A DNA stretch of 64,000 nt, from the NCBI GenBank assembly GCA_034044135.1, contig CP139021.1, positions 5,533,635 to 5,597,634 on the forward strand, given 5' to 3'. The translations under genes were made by a program, and so were the position numbers. The notes beneath the pieces were generated by a model that was given only the letters and a program-made list of their open reading frames with translations, ran no database searches and was not told the DNA's origin. This document shows positions 17,726 through 27,126 of the stretch, piece by piece (the stretch's first letter is position 1; each line of letters starts with the position of its first letter). Origin of the DNA: Flammeovirgaceae bacterium SG7u.111. Lineage in GTDB: Bacteria; Bacteroidota; Bacteroidia; Cytophagales; Flammeovirgaceae.

Positions 17726-18275
17726 AATGGAAATATTCTGGTATTTTTTGTACTCAAGTATTGCTACTCACGCATATACAGCGAGAGCAAACAAAACTAC
17801 ATTGATAATCAACTCTTTATGTACGATTGAAATATCTTTACTTTCAGACGTATACTTATTTGATAATAGTAGCGTGGTAACGTTTGTGTGAGCATTGCTA
17901 AAAACAAAAGAAGTTATTTTATTATATTTTGTTCACAAAAAACAAAGAATTGTTAAACAATTTTATCTAACAAACTTTTATCTAGCTATAATTGATGTGT
18001 TTGAATATTCGACAATTGTAATGACAGATATACAAACATTTTAAAATAAGCTCCTACCAAACGTCTTCAACTTCTTTTCGAAAAGAGAAAACAAACCTAC
18101 TTACACTAGTTACTAGCTACTGGGAAATAGTTGAGCAAAACTAACATATTCTGTTCTTTAAGTACGAGTGCTTAGAGAAAACAAGCACTTAAACTATCCT
18201 CTAAAAATAGTTTAAGCCATGTTGCCTTTATCAAAACATTTAGTTTAACCTTCTAACACTTAAAGATTTTAAGTT
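17726..18275. other. intergenic region between divergent genes
   Basis: This span of 550 AT-rich bases separates gmhA (leftward) from the fasciclin/CBM gene (rightward). It must contain both promoters, but I could not place a full -33/-7 pair with confidence. No hairpin, RNA gene or plausible open frame was seen. Confidence 0.5.
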
Positions 18276-19874
18276 ATGTCACACCATTTACAAAAACTCA
18301 ATCCCTTTATGAAGGTGATGCTTGCTCATCTATGCCTTCTTTTGTCACTTAACCTTAGCCACGCTCAAAATGACTCGACTACTATAGTAGATATAGCTGT
18401 AGAAAATGAAGACTTCAGCATCCTTGTGGATGCCTTGGTCAGAGCAGGTTTAGTGGATGCATTGAATGGCGAAGGACCATTTACCGTTTTTGCACCAACT
18501 AATGCCGCTTTCGAAAAGCTATTTATGGATTTAGGTGTGGATAGTGTTGGAGATATCCCATTGGACTTGCTTACAACAGTGTTACTTTACCATGTAGCAA
18601 ACCCAGATGTGTATTCTATGGATATTGAAGACGGCCAAGAACTCTTGACTTTAGCCAATCAAACGTTGGAGTTTACTGTTGATGAAATGGGTATAAAAGT
18701 AAACGATTCAAACATTGACCCAGCAGATATAATTGCTTCCAATGGTGTTATACATGTAATTGATATGGTATTATTACCACCACCTCCAACCCCAATTACG
18801 GTTTATGCCTCTGGCACCGAGGCTAAAGGAGGATTTGCTAGCTTCAAAGTATATGTGAACGGGGATATGGTTGGTGAAGAGGTAATGACTACAAATTCAA
18901 TCATGCCTTATAGTTTCGAAACCTCTTTGAAACCTTCGGAAATTGAAAATGTGGCTATCCATTTCTTCAATGATGCATCTGAAGGAAGAGCTGATAGGAA
19001 TTTAACAGTTGACCTACTCAAAATTGGTGATATGGAATTCTCTCCCCTAGCTTCTAACGTGACTTACGATAGAGGAGAACTTGACGGTGAGGATATTGCC
19101 ACTATTTCTCCCCGTAAACAAATGTACTGGAACGGATTCTTGATATTTGATGTAAAATCAATGATGCCAGTGGAAGGTGTGAAAGTTAAAACTTCTGGCA
19201 CTGCCCTTGACGGAGAGTTTGCCAAATTCAGGGTTTATGTAAACGGGGAAATAGTTGGGGACACCTCTTCTACAGCCAGCCTTGAAGATTATATCTTCGA
19301 ATCGACCATGGGAATGGACGATGTAGATACGGTAATTGTAGAGTTCTACAATGATGCTTCAAGAGGGGCAATTGACAGAAACTTAAACATAGAATCGATT
19401 ACTGTTGGCTCTAAAACGTTGGTAGCAAGCTCTAAATCGGTTACCTATGACAGAGGAGCCTTAGATGGTGAAGATATTACTGACTTTCCTGGAGCAATGT
19501 GGTGGAACGGTTTCCTAATCTTCGACTTCACCGACGGAATGGATGAAGAAATGATGATAGAAGAAGCCACAATAGTAGCTGAAGAACCTTCAACAAAAAG
19601 TACGGTAGCTTTTAGCAATGGAGTAAAAGTATATCCAAACCCGGTGACCGATAGATTAAGCGTTTCTTATAAACTGGAAAAAGCCGGCAATGTAAACCTA
19701 AGGATCTATGAAATTTCAGGAAAAACAGTCTTTTCAGAATCGTTCCAATCTGAGGTTGGGTTTGGAGAGAAAACCATAGACATTTCTACCCTAAACCTAA
19801 AAACTGGAATTTTCTTCTTAAATCTATCGGATTGTCAAAACATTAATGAGAACATCAAGTTAATAAGGTATTAA
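18276..19874 (+). CDS. secreted fasciclin + tandem CBM60-like protein with T9SS sorting domain
   Basis: The 532-residue protein has a signal peptide ending near SHAQ (residue 31). Residues 37-165 are a fasciclin (FAS1) domain with LVDALNGEGPFTVFAPTNAAF and NGVIHVIDMVLLPP. Two similar modules follow (about 172-292 and 296-420), each with xVYVNGxxVG, FNDAS or YNDAS, DRNL, YDRG and (M)xWNGFLIFD motifs; this pattern resembles Ca-dependent xylan-binding modules (CBM60/PF16841). Residues 450-532 are a type A T9SS sorting domain: VYPNPVTDRLSV and LKTGIFFLNL. The protein should be exported, cleaved and anchored outside or released, and may bind polysaccharide and/or mediate adhesion. No catalytic domain is present. 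Confidence 0.87.
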   Translation: MSHHLQKLNPFMKVMLAHLCLLLSLNLSHAQNDSTTIVDIAVENEDFSILVDALVRAGLVDALNGEGPFTVFAPTNAAFEKLFMDLGVDSVGDIPLDLLTTVLLYHVANPDVYSMDIEDGQELLTLANQTLEFTVDEMGIKVNDSNIDPADIIASNGVIHVIDMVLLPPPPTPITVYASGTEAKGGFASFKVYVNGDMVGEEVMTTNSIMPYSFETSLKPSEIENVAIHFFNDASEGRADRNLTVDLLKIGDMEFSPLASNVTYDRGELDGEDIATISPRKQMYWNGFLIFDVKSMMPVEGVKVKTSGTALDGEFAKFRVYVNGEIVGDTSSTASLEDYIFESTMGMDDVDTVIVEFYNDASRGAIDRNLNIESITVGSKTLVASSKSVTYDRGALDGEDITDFPGAMWWNGFLIFDFTDGMDEEMMIEEATIVAEEPSTKSTVAFSNGVKVYPNPVTDRLSVSYKLEKAGNVNLRIYEISGKTVFSESFQSEVGFGEKTIDISTLNLKTGIFFLNLSDCQNINENIKLIRY

Positions 19875-19960
19875 TTGAAAATCTGAGGTAAAAAATGTCG
19901 ACTATTTATTGCCAATTTCAGGTTTCAACAAGTAATCACTGAAACAGATTACATACTAAA

Positions 19961-19992
19961 AAAACTCCTTGTAGCATGCTACAAGGAGTTTT
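19961..19992. terminator. bidirectional terminator between convergent genes
   Basis: A 32-base perfect palindrome lies between stops at 19874 (plus) and 20015 (minus). It begins with AAAA and ends with TTTT, and TTCCTTTTT follows on the plus strand, so it could serve both transcripts. Confidence 0.85.
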
Positions 19993-20014
19993 CCTTTTTA
20001 TAAAAGGTCTTTTA

Positions 20015-21250
20015 TTATATTTTGACTTTAGCCATGGCATCCAACCTCTTGAGGAGTGGAGGGTGTGAATAATAAAAGAAAACATAAGCTGGGTGAGGTT
20101 CCATATTGCTCAAAGAATCTACTGAAAGTTTCTTAAGCGAAGATTGAAGAGCTGAACCAGAAGAAGTTTTAACCGCATATTCATCTGCTTCAAATTCATT
20201 CTTTCTAGAAAACACATTCATTATAAGCCCAGTAACGGTTGAGAGCGGGCTGTATAAAATAGAAAAAGCGATTAGGCCCATGTGCAAGCTGGGAGCATCG
20301 GCGCCCAATGCTTGGGACAACACAGGGTTATCAACCACAAGGTTCAAAATGTATAAAGTAAGAAGCATGGTAGCCGAAGAAATAGCTAAGCCTTGAAGCG
20401 TATGTTTCTTTTTATAATGCCCTACTTCGTGTGCCAAAACAGATACCAACTCTTCAGTTTCTTGTTTTTCGATAAGCGTATCGTACAATACAATATTCTT
20501 TGCCCCGCCCAATCCACTGAAATAAGCATTTGCCTTGGTAGATCTTTTTGAGCCATCAATTACCATGATATTTTTGAGGGGAAACTTTACTTTCTTAGCA
20601 TAAGCTTCAATAGCCTGCCTTAGCTCTCCATCTTCCAACGGGGTAAGTTTATTAAAAAGAGGAACGATAAGATTAGTGTAAAACATGGTAATAAAAATGG
20701 TAAACGCCATAAAAATAACCCACGCATACAGCCAAAAGTATTCTCTGAATGCTTCGTAGAACCAAATAAATACGGTTAGCAACAGGCCTCCTATAATAGC
20801 ACCAAGCACCCAACCTTTTATCTTATCAATTATATATGTTTTTGGGGTAGTCTTGTTGAACCCAAATTTCTCTTCGATAACGAAGGTGCTGTAAATACCG
20901 AAAGGTGTACCCAAAATATCTGAACCAACTCCTATTATGGCAAAGAAAAGCAGTGTTTGCAGAAGTGAACTCTCAGTTTGAGTCCCCACAAAGGAATCTA
21001 GCCAAGCAAACCCACCTAGTAACATGACAATAACCGCAACCAAACTTACAGCACTTGAATAAAGCGCTAACTTATCTTTCGCAGCTGAGTACTTTTGTGA
21101 TTTGGCATACTTTTCATCATCATAAATGCCCTTTAAACTTTCGGGAAGCTTTGTACTTCTGTTCTTTTGGTTGAGAAAATCTAATATTCTTTCTAGTGCA
21201 AATTCTGCCACTACTATGGCAATGATTATATATAATAATGTCTGGCTCAT
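20015..21250 (-). CDS. Ste24-type M48 zinc metalloprotease (CAAX prenyl protease 1 homologue)
   Basis: The 411-residue membrane protein has several hydrophobic helices in its N-terminal half and the zinc motif HEVGH (H274, E275, H278) in SVLAHEVGHYKKKH, with a third ligand Glu in KNEFEADEYAVK downstream. The N-terminal CAAX-protease region is seen in GTPFGIYSTFVIEEKFGFNKTTPKT, a typical Ste24 segment. Bacteria lack prenylated CAAX proteins, so bacterial homologues probably degrade or process membrane proteins. The gene stands alone and converges with the fasciclin gene. Confidence 0.92.
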   Translation of the reverse strand: MSQTLLYIIIAIVVAEFALERILDFLNQKNRSTKLPESLKGIYDDEKYAKSQKYSAAKDKLALYSSAVSLVAVIVMLLGGFAWLDSFVGTQTESSLLQTLLFFAIIGVGSDILGTPFGIYSTFVIEEKFGFNKTTPKTYIIDKIKGWVLGAIIGGLLLTVFIWFYEAFREYFWLYAWVIFMAFTIFITMFYTNLIVPLFNKLTPLEDGELRQAIEAYAKKVKFPLKNIMVIDGSKRSTKANAYFSGLGGAKNIVLYDTLIEKQETEELVSVLAHEVGHYKKKHTLQGLAISSATMLLTLYILNLVVDNPVLSQALGADAPSLHMGLIAFSILYSPLSTVTGLIMNVFSRKNEFEADEYAVKTSSGSALQSSLKKLSVDSLSNMEPHPAYVFFYYSHPPLLKRLDAMAKVKI

Positions 21251-22190
21251 AAATTTAATCCTGATAAGTATAGTTTTCGATTTTCACTTTCTTGAAGGCA
21301 TAAACAACAAGATAGGGGCAAAGTTGGAGAAATTAGCTATAACCGCCAAGTTATTCAAAAATCTTCTTAAGCCCCTTAAAGCCTTACCAATAGTTTTATT
21401 AATAAAATACATGATCCAGAACTCAACTCCCAATTAGCAACATCGGTCTCTTAATATGAGAAGGAGGTCTTTAAACAATCGTTAATAAACTGAAAAACCT
21501 TTCTGTTTTTTTACTTAAATCCCCCAAAACCTTACATTGTCGCCAAACGATATAAGATAAACAAAAATAGATTTTGTTCACATACCTCGCTCGGACTTGT
21601 CAAAATAATATTTCATTAAGAGCGTATTAGATACTGAAAACACAAGAAATCCAGATTAAACCAAAATAATCAATCAAAAAAAGGTTTCCCAATTGGGTAC
21701 AGCAGGCTAAAAAAAAGGAAAGTTTCCAATATTTGGAGATTGTTCAGAGACAAAAATTTATTTTTATCTCACTATCTAACCTGATAGCCTCCATTGGCTA
21801 AAGCCTCTTGAGCATACAAATGGTATATGGTTTGCCAAATAATGTACAAAAGCGAGGGTTTTTCAAATAACTAGCAAAACATTATTCCATAACCATTAAC
21901 CCAAGCCAAACAAGCCGTTTATCAATTCCTACCCTACTACACTCATCACATAAGCTTAAATGGTATTACATACCTAAAAATTATGGATTCTTTTTTTCTA
22001 TCCATACTGGATATGTATTCGATATAGATTGAAGTTAAATAATAGATTCTCGAAAAGTTATAAAAAAATTACGCAGTGAGACTAAACGCATCCTAAAAAT
22101 GGAAAAAAGGTTGAAATACACCTAAATACTATATGCAGGAAAAATGCGTAATGACTTTAGTTCTGCAACTAACGAATAAAACTAAGAACT
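21251..22190. other. 940-bp AT-rich intergenic region
   Basis: This long gap lies between the divergent protease gene and the 11-repeat surface-protein gene. Short open frames in it look like chance. No strong hairpin, tRNA or known RNA motif was visible. It may hold a long 5' leader or complex control of the surface protein, or decayed sequence. Confidence 0.45.
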
Positions 22191-25100
22191 ATGAAGATAA
22201 AGCTTCTTCTCGTATTACTTATAATAGGTTTCAAATCTTTTGGTCAGGGTTTGACAGGGGTAATAATCATCAACAATGACGAGACGGTGACCAATAATAA
22301 AGAGAAAAAAGTCTCCCTTACGATTCAAGCAAAAGGGGCTAAAGACATGATGATCAGCAATAATGGTAGTTACACTGGTGCCCGATGGGAGCCATATGAA
22401 CCACGCAAGCCTTATTGGAGACTTGGAGGTGAAGATGGTGTAAAAACTATTTACGCTAAGTTCAGGGATGGTGATGGCAACATTTCCGAAACTGTAACTG
22501 CTACCATCGAGTTGGATAGGCTTCCACCACAAGATCCGGATATAATGGTGAATGGGGGAAAGCAGTATACCAACAATAAGATGAAAGTAGTGCAGCTTGA
22601 GCTTACTACTAGTTCTGACGATGTAGTGAAAATGAGAGTCAGTAATAGAAATGACTTCCTTGGATCACCATGGGTAGCGTACAGGAAAGGAGTAAGAGCT
22701 TGGAAACTAAGCCCTATGGAAGGTGTAAAAGAGATTTTTGCCCAATACATGGACAAAGCTGGTAATATCTCTGCACTTGCTTCAGCTGAGATCATTCTTG
22801 ACCTCACTCCTCCTAACCAATGTAAAGTTGAAATCGAAAAAGATGCTACATATACTAATAAAAAAGTAGTTACAGTTAAGGCTAAAGCAACTGGTGCATC
22901 TGAGATGATTGTAAGAGGTGGCGAAGGCTGGGAAGAATATAAAGATTCATTTACATGGGAACTTCCCCCAGGAGACGGTAAAAAAGAAGTATTTATCAAG
23001 TTTAGAGATGCCGTTGGTAACCAATCTAGCATCGTTTCTGACTATATTCTTGTAGATACAGAAGCACCTAAAAATGGGCTTATTCTAGTAAACAACGGAA
23101 GCAAGTACACAAGAAGCTACCAAGATCTTCACCTAAAAATATTAGCTACCGGCGCTACCGAAATGATGATTTCGAATGATAGCACATTCAAATACTCAAA
23201 ATGGCAAGGTTATACCCAGCAAATCCCAACATGGCTTGTTGAAGATGTTGATGGAGATAAAACTGTTTTTGTAAAATTCAGAGATCCTGCCGGAAATGAA
23301 TCGAAAGTTTATTCAGACGATATCATATTAGATAAAACACCTCCAAGCAATCCATTCATCAGAATTGTCACTCCAGATGCTCAATATGACAGCATTGCGG
23401 GTGTCACAATTATCAGTAACGATGCCAAAGTAGTTGACTTGGAAATCAGTGCAGTTGATGGAGACTATATGATGGTAAGTAACGTGAGCACATTCTACGG
23501 AGCGAAATGGGAAAAGTATAAGCCTAAATTGACTAACTGGGAACTTGGCGGCAACAATGATGGAGACAGAGCTGTATTTGTAAAATTCAGAGATAGAGCC
23601 GGTAATGTGTCTACAGTAGCAACCGATAAAGCTGTAGTAGATACTCAAGCACCTGTTGATGCTAAAATCATGATCGACAATAATGCAGAATACTGCACTG
23701 ATATTGATAAAAAAGTTAAACTCCAACTTTTTGCTCGGGGTGCTAACTATATGATGATTAGTAATGACCCGACTTTTGAGGGAGCTACTTGGGAACCTTA
23801 TAAAACCCACACTAATTGGAAGCTTGATGGTGAAGATGGAATCAAGAGTGTTGTGGTAAAGTTTAAAGATATGGCGGGCAATATGTCTGAGCCTGAGGTA
23901 GACAATATTTTACTTGATAGAAAACCTCCATTTGACTGTACTATTGTTGTAGACAAAGGAAATGAGGTCACCATGCACCCTGACAAAGTTGTTTTGGTAA
24001 AAGTAAAGTCAAAAGAGGCAAAACTAATGCAAATAAGCAACTCAGATGACTTCAAACATTCAAGATGGCAAAGTTATTCACCTAAAAACTTCAACTGGGT
24101 ACTTGCAGGAGATGATGGCAACAAGCAAGTCTTTGTAAGATTTAAAGATGAAGCTGGTAATATATCTATTCCTGTAGCCGATTCTATTCACCTTGATAGG
24201 ACTCCTCCAAAAGAAGGCACTATCGAAATTGACGAAGGAAGCAGCATCACTAATAATGCTAACAAAAAAGTTAAGCTTAAGCTGTACGCCGAAGATGCGA
24301 CGACCATGCGCTTGGGAAACAGGTTTGACTTTAAAGAAATTGATGGTGAAGCAGAATGGATCCCATATGCAGAGGAAGTACACTGGACACTTACAGGACC
24401 TGATGGTTTAAAAACTGTGTTTGTTCAATTCAGAGATGCTATAGGTAACGTTTCAAAAACAGCGCATGCTAGAATAGGTATTGATAGGCAAGCACCAAAA
24501 GAAGGTCGCATTACTATCAACAGAGGAGCTCAATACTGTACTGATGTCAGTGGGTTTGTTAACTTACAGCTTTACGCAATGGAAGCAACTCATATGATGT
24601 TAAGCAACTCACAGAACTTTGATGGTGCAGGTTGGATTAAATATGAAGGCTTTTACCAAAATTGGCCGTTAGATGGGGAAGATGGCGAAAAGAAAGTTTA
24701 TGCTAAATTTAAAGATGAGGCAGAAAACGAAACTAGCCCTATTGTAGCAAGTATTATGCTCGATAGACAAGAACCTTTTGGAGAAGAGCTGATCATAAAT
24801 GGTGGTGCGGAATTCACCAATGATAAAACACATAATGTATCACTCGAACTCAAAGCAGAAGATGCAATTGAGATGATGGTAAGTAATAGCCCCCATTTTA
24901 GAGGAGGAACACGTTGGGAAAAATACAAACCAACTAAAAACTGGACTTTAGTGGGTGGAGATGGTTCTAAAGTATTATATGTGAAATTTAGAGATCAAGC
25001 AGGTAACGAATCAGATGTTGCCAATGCTAGAATCACACTTGACACAGAGCCTCCTATTGCTCAGTATATCAAAATAAATAATGGAGCAACTTCCACTGAA

Positions 25101-25325
25101 GATGCGAGGGTACAATTAACTCTCAAAGCTCGAAAGGCTGTCTATATGAAAATTTCAAATAGCCCAAAATTTGAGGGCGCAATTTGGGAGCCATATTCGG
25201 CAACTAAAGAGTGGGATTTAGAACCTACAGAAGGTTTGAAAAGAGTATTCGTCAAATATAAAGACGATGCCAATAACGAATCTAGAATGGTGTTCAAGGA
25301 CATCACACTAGTCAACAAATTCTAA
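22191..25325 (+). CDS. secreted protein made of eleven Ig-like repeats
   Basis: The 1044-residue protein has a signal peptide (MKIKLLLVLLIIGFKSFGQG) and then eleven repeats of about 90-95 residues. Each repeat has the pattern: (I)xINxGxxxTN, then VxLxLxAxxAxxMMISNxxxF, WExYxxxxxWxL, GEDGxKxVFVKFRDxAGNxS, and (I)xLDRxPP linking to the next. Ends of the repeats can be counted by the (A)GN motif; the ninth and eleventh have AEN and ANN. The pattern resembles bacterial Ig-like/cadherin-like surface repeats. There is no visible T9SS sorting domain or LPXTG-type anchor; the last repeat runs to the C-terminus. It is likely an extracellular structural or adhesive protein. Confidence 0.88.
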   Translation: MKIKLLLVLLIIGFKSFGQGLTGVIIINNDETVTNNKEKKVSLTIQAKGAKDMMISNNGSYTGARWEPYEPRKPYWRLGGEDGVKTIYAKFRDGDGNISETVTATIELDRLPPQDPDIMVNGGKQYTNNKMKVVQLELTTSSDDVVKMRVSNRNDFLGSPWVAYRKGVRAWKLSPMEGVKEIFAQYMDKAGNISALASAEIILDLTPPNQCKVEIEKDATYTNKKVVTVKAKATGASEMIVRGGEGWEEYKDSFTWELPPGDGKKEVFIKFRDAVGNQSSIVSDYILVDTEAPKNGLILVNNGSKYTRSYQDLHLKILATGATEMMISNDSTFKYSKWQGYTQQIPTWLVEDVDGDKTVFVKFRDPAGNESKVYSDDIILDKTPPSNPFIRIVTPDAQYDSIAGVTIISNDAKVVDLEISAVDGDYMMVSNVSTFYGAKWEKYKPKLTNWELGGNNDGDRAVFVKFRDRAGNVSTVATDKAVVDTQAPVDAKIMIDNNAEYCTDIDKKVKLQLFARGANYMMISNDPTFEGATWEPYKTHTNWKLDGEDGIKSVVVKFKDMAGNMSEPEVDNILLDRKPPFDCTIVVDKGNEVTMHPDKVVLVKVKSKEAKLMQISNSDDFKHSRWQSYSPKNFNWVLAGDDGNKQVFVRFKDEAGNISIPVADSIHLDRTPPKEGTIEIDEGSSITNNANKKVKLKLYAEDATTMRLGNRFDFKEIDGEAEWIPYAEEVHWTLTGPDGLKTVFVQFRDAIGNVSKTAHARIGIDRQAPKEGRITINRGAQYCTDVSGFVNLQLYAMEATHMMLSNSQNFDGAGWIKYEGFYQNWPLDGEDGEKKVYAKFKDEAENETSPIVASIMLDRQEPFGEELIINGGAEFTNDKTHNVSLELKAEDAIEMMVSNSPHFRGGTRWEKYKPTKNWTLVGGDGSKVLYVKFRDQAGNESDVANARITLDTEPPIAQYIKINNGATSTEDARVQLTLKARKAVYMKISNSPKFEGAIWEPYSATKEWDLEPTEGLKRVFVKYKDDANNESRMVFKDITLVNKF

Positions 25326-25353
25326 TAAAAACTGATAAAAGTCCATATACCAC

Positions 25354-25392
25354 AAAAGCACCTAGACTTGAAACCTAGGTGCTTTTATTTTT
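25354..25392 (+). terminator. terminator after the Ig-repeat gene
   Basis: A perfect 12-bp stem (25354-25365 with 25375-25386, loop of nine) ends in TTTT and is followed by ATTTTTT. It starts 29 bases after the stop at 25325. Confidence 0.85.
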
Positions 25393-25437
25393 TCATTCAA
25401 ACCAAAATTGATATTCTTATTAAACTAGCATAAACAC

Positions 25438-25471
25438 AAAGAGCCGCCTAGTAATTACTAGGCGGCTCTTT
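25438..25471 (-). terminator. terminator after the response regulator gene
   Basis: A 34-base perfect palindrome with a GC-rich core (GAGCCGCCTAG arms) lies 20 bases beyond the minus-strand stop at 25491. It is distinct from the plus-strand terminator just to its left. Confidence 0.8.
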
Positions 25472-25490
25472 GAATATGATTATAAATAAG

Positions 25491-25862
25491 TTAAACTTTC
25501 TGACAACTATCTATCGATTCCTCTAAATCAACCAGATCCAAAGGTTTTCCAAAATATTTACTTACTTCTCCTCTTTTAATCGCATTACCGATCTCTTCGG
25601 TAAGTGCATAGCCAGTCAGTATGTAACAAGTAAGCTCTGGGTTTCTACTTTTAGCTTTTCCGATAAACTCTACTCCGTTCATCCCTGGCATTTGCATATC
25701 GCTTATAACGATTGTGATATCTGGATTTTGGGCTATTTTAAGTAACCCTTCATCGCCATTTAAGGCTGTAATCACTCGGTATTTTATCCCAAAATTAATC
25801 TCGAACAATTCAAGATTTATTGGCTCATCATCAACATAAAGTAAGGTAATATTCTCTTTCAT
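25491..25862 (-). CDS. single-domain response regulator (CheY-like receiver)
   Basis: The 123-residue protein is a receiver domain alone: acidic pocket VDDEP (D11-D12 region), phospho-acceptor D55 in VISDMQMPGMNG, a Thr in YILTGY and the conserved Lys in YFGKPLD. With no output domain it would act by protein contact, for example as a phosphate shuttle or phosphate sink, or by binding a target such as a phosphatase sensor. No kinase is adjacent. Unusually short loops are not seen and the protein looks intact. Confidence 0.9.
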   Translation of the reverse strand: MKENITLLYVDDEPINLELFEINFGIKYRVITALNGDEGLLKIAQNPDITIVISDMQMPGMNGVEFIGKAKSRNPELTCYILTGYALTEEIGNAIKRGEVSKYFGKPLDLVDLEESIDSCQKV

Positions 25863-26185
25863 ACTTAGTTTCTTTGTAAGATATTACATCTATCGTTTAA
25901 TTATCAACGGTGGAATGAAAATCAATTGCATTTCAATTCGACTTATGTATTGAGGCTAAGTTGTTTTTAGAATGTTTAATTATTCAATCCTTAATACCAT
26001 TTCAGGGAAATATTGAATTAAAAACAACTTTAACTGATACAATTTTTAACTAAAACACCTGACTAATAATGTCCTTTTTCATCTAAAATACTACATGCAG
26101 TAAATAGATTTAACTTGTAAGAGACGCCCCCAACTGACACACAGATGGAGGCGTGGAATCGCTGAAAAATTAATCCTAATAATCT
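25863..26185. other. intergenic region, mostly featureless
   Basis: This stretch of 323 bases lies between the exbD stop and the response-regulator start, both on the minus strand. An imperfect inverted repeat (ACGCC near 26125 with GGCGT near 26150) may terminate exbD, though no clear T-run follows. Nothing else recognisable is seen. Confidence 0.4.
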
Positions 26186-26731
26186 TTACCAATCCCCTGC
26201 ATCGGAAACTTGATAAGGGAAAATCTCCTTTGCTTCTTGGTACATTGACTTTTCTCTTTCAGAGCCTTTTTTATCAAGTACCAAATATTCATCAATAGAT
26301 ATTCCTAAATGAGCTGCCCTAAGCTCATTATATGCCTTTTTGATTTCATCGAGCACTAAAATATATACTTCATAACTTGTCCCTCTATCTGTTTTGATAG
26401 AAACGATCGCCTTCTTAGGGCTTTCCGAAAGAGCCAAGTCTTCGCCATTATTTGCTATGAAGTTTTTAACAGAACGTTTCAACTCTGCTAATTGAATTTG
26501 CTCATCCTCAACCAATAGTAAATCTTTGGAATTTAGCCTCACATCAAGAATATTTCTTGCCTTCACATCAAACACAGGAGGTTCTTCTACTTTAGGAGGT
26601 AGTTGAACATAAATCCCCTTATCTGAAGCAATTGTAGTTGTAACTAAAAAAAAGATTAGTAACAAAAATGCAATATCTGCCATTGAACCAGAGCTCACTT
26701 CAGTCTTTGCTCTATTTTTAAGAAATCCCAT
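26186..26731 (-). CDS. ExbD/TolR-family biopolymer transport protein
   Basis: The 181-residue protein matches ExbD/TolR: a short cytoplasmic start, one membrane helix (about 17-38, MADIAFLLLIFFLVTTT) with the proton-conducting Asp (D19 in SMADIAF), then a periplasmic domain beginning GIYVQLPPK. ExbD works with ExbB (MotA/TolQ family) to couple the proton gradient to TonB-dependent uptake or outer membrane upkeep. No ExbB or TonB gene is nearby, so it is an orphan here. The C-terminal 50 residues (SIDEYLVLDKKGSE...DAGDW) are longer than in E. coli ExbD, as often in Bacteroidota. Confidence 0.9.
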   Translation of the reverse strand: MGFLKNRAKTEVSSGSMADIAFLLLIFFLVTTTIASDKGIYVQLPPKVEEPPVFDVKARNILDVRLNSKDLLLVEDEQIQLAELKRSVKNFIANNGEDLALSESPKKAIVSIKTDRGTSYEVYILVLDEIKKAYNELRAAHLGISIDEYLVLDKKGSEREKSMYQEAKEIFPYQVSDAGDW

Positions 26732-27126
26732 AGTAAAAACAGTTTTGTTGAATTTTAAAATACTGTAAACTATGGGTTGCCAAAACTCTTAAACCTTCTG
26801 CAAGAGTTACTTCTATAAACAAAGGAGAGTCAAGATCTCGCCAAATCACAACCACTCATTTTTTGCCTAAGGCATGTTTAATAGAGGTAATGAAAAGGAA
26901 ATTATCAAATATTTTTAACAATTCCTCTGAATACCATAAAAAAATTTCACAAAAAAAACCTCCGATCAAAAAAAGAGAGCAGCTCCTATTATTTCTATAA
27001 TCTGGCTGCTCGAACATAGATAAGCAAAGTATAGAATATTAATATTATTTGCATTTATTGTAACCCTCCCGTGTGCTTAGCAGTATCCTATTACAACTGA
27101 AGCTGTAATTCAACGAAGAAAAACTA
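26732..27126. other. intergenic region between divergent exbD and sialidase-like genes
   Basis: This stretch of 395 AT-rich bases should contain both promoters. It also contains the hairpin at 26977-27011 listed separately. No open frame looks coding. Confidence 0.45.
26968..27011 (-). terminator. orphan terminator-like hairpin
   Basis: GAGCAGC (26977-26983) pairs with GCTGCTC (27005-27011). Read on the minus strand the hairpin is followed within three bases by a T-run (A-run at 26968-26974 on the plus strand), like an intrinsic terminator. No minus-strand gene ends here, so it may end a small RNA or antisense transcript, or be chance. Confidence 0.4.

Noticed and set aside
21126-21437. A 103-codon plus-strand frame running out of the Ste24-type protease gene into the long gap
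   Set aside because: Half of it is antisense to the protease start and the rest is AT-rich Leu/Lys/Ile sequence with no recognisable features.
22451-23032. A 193-codon minus-strand frame within the Ig-repeat gene
   Set aside because: It is a shadow of the regular repeats and shows no protein family features.
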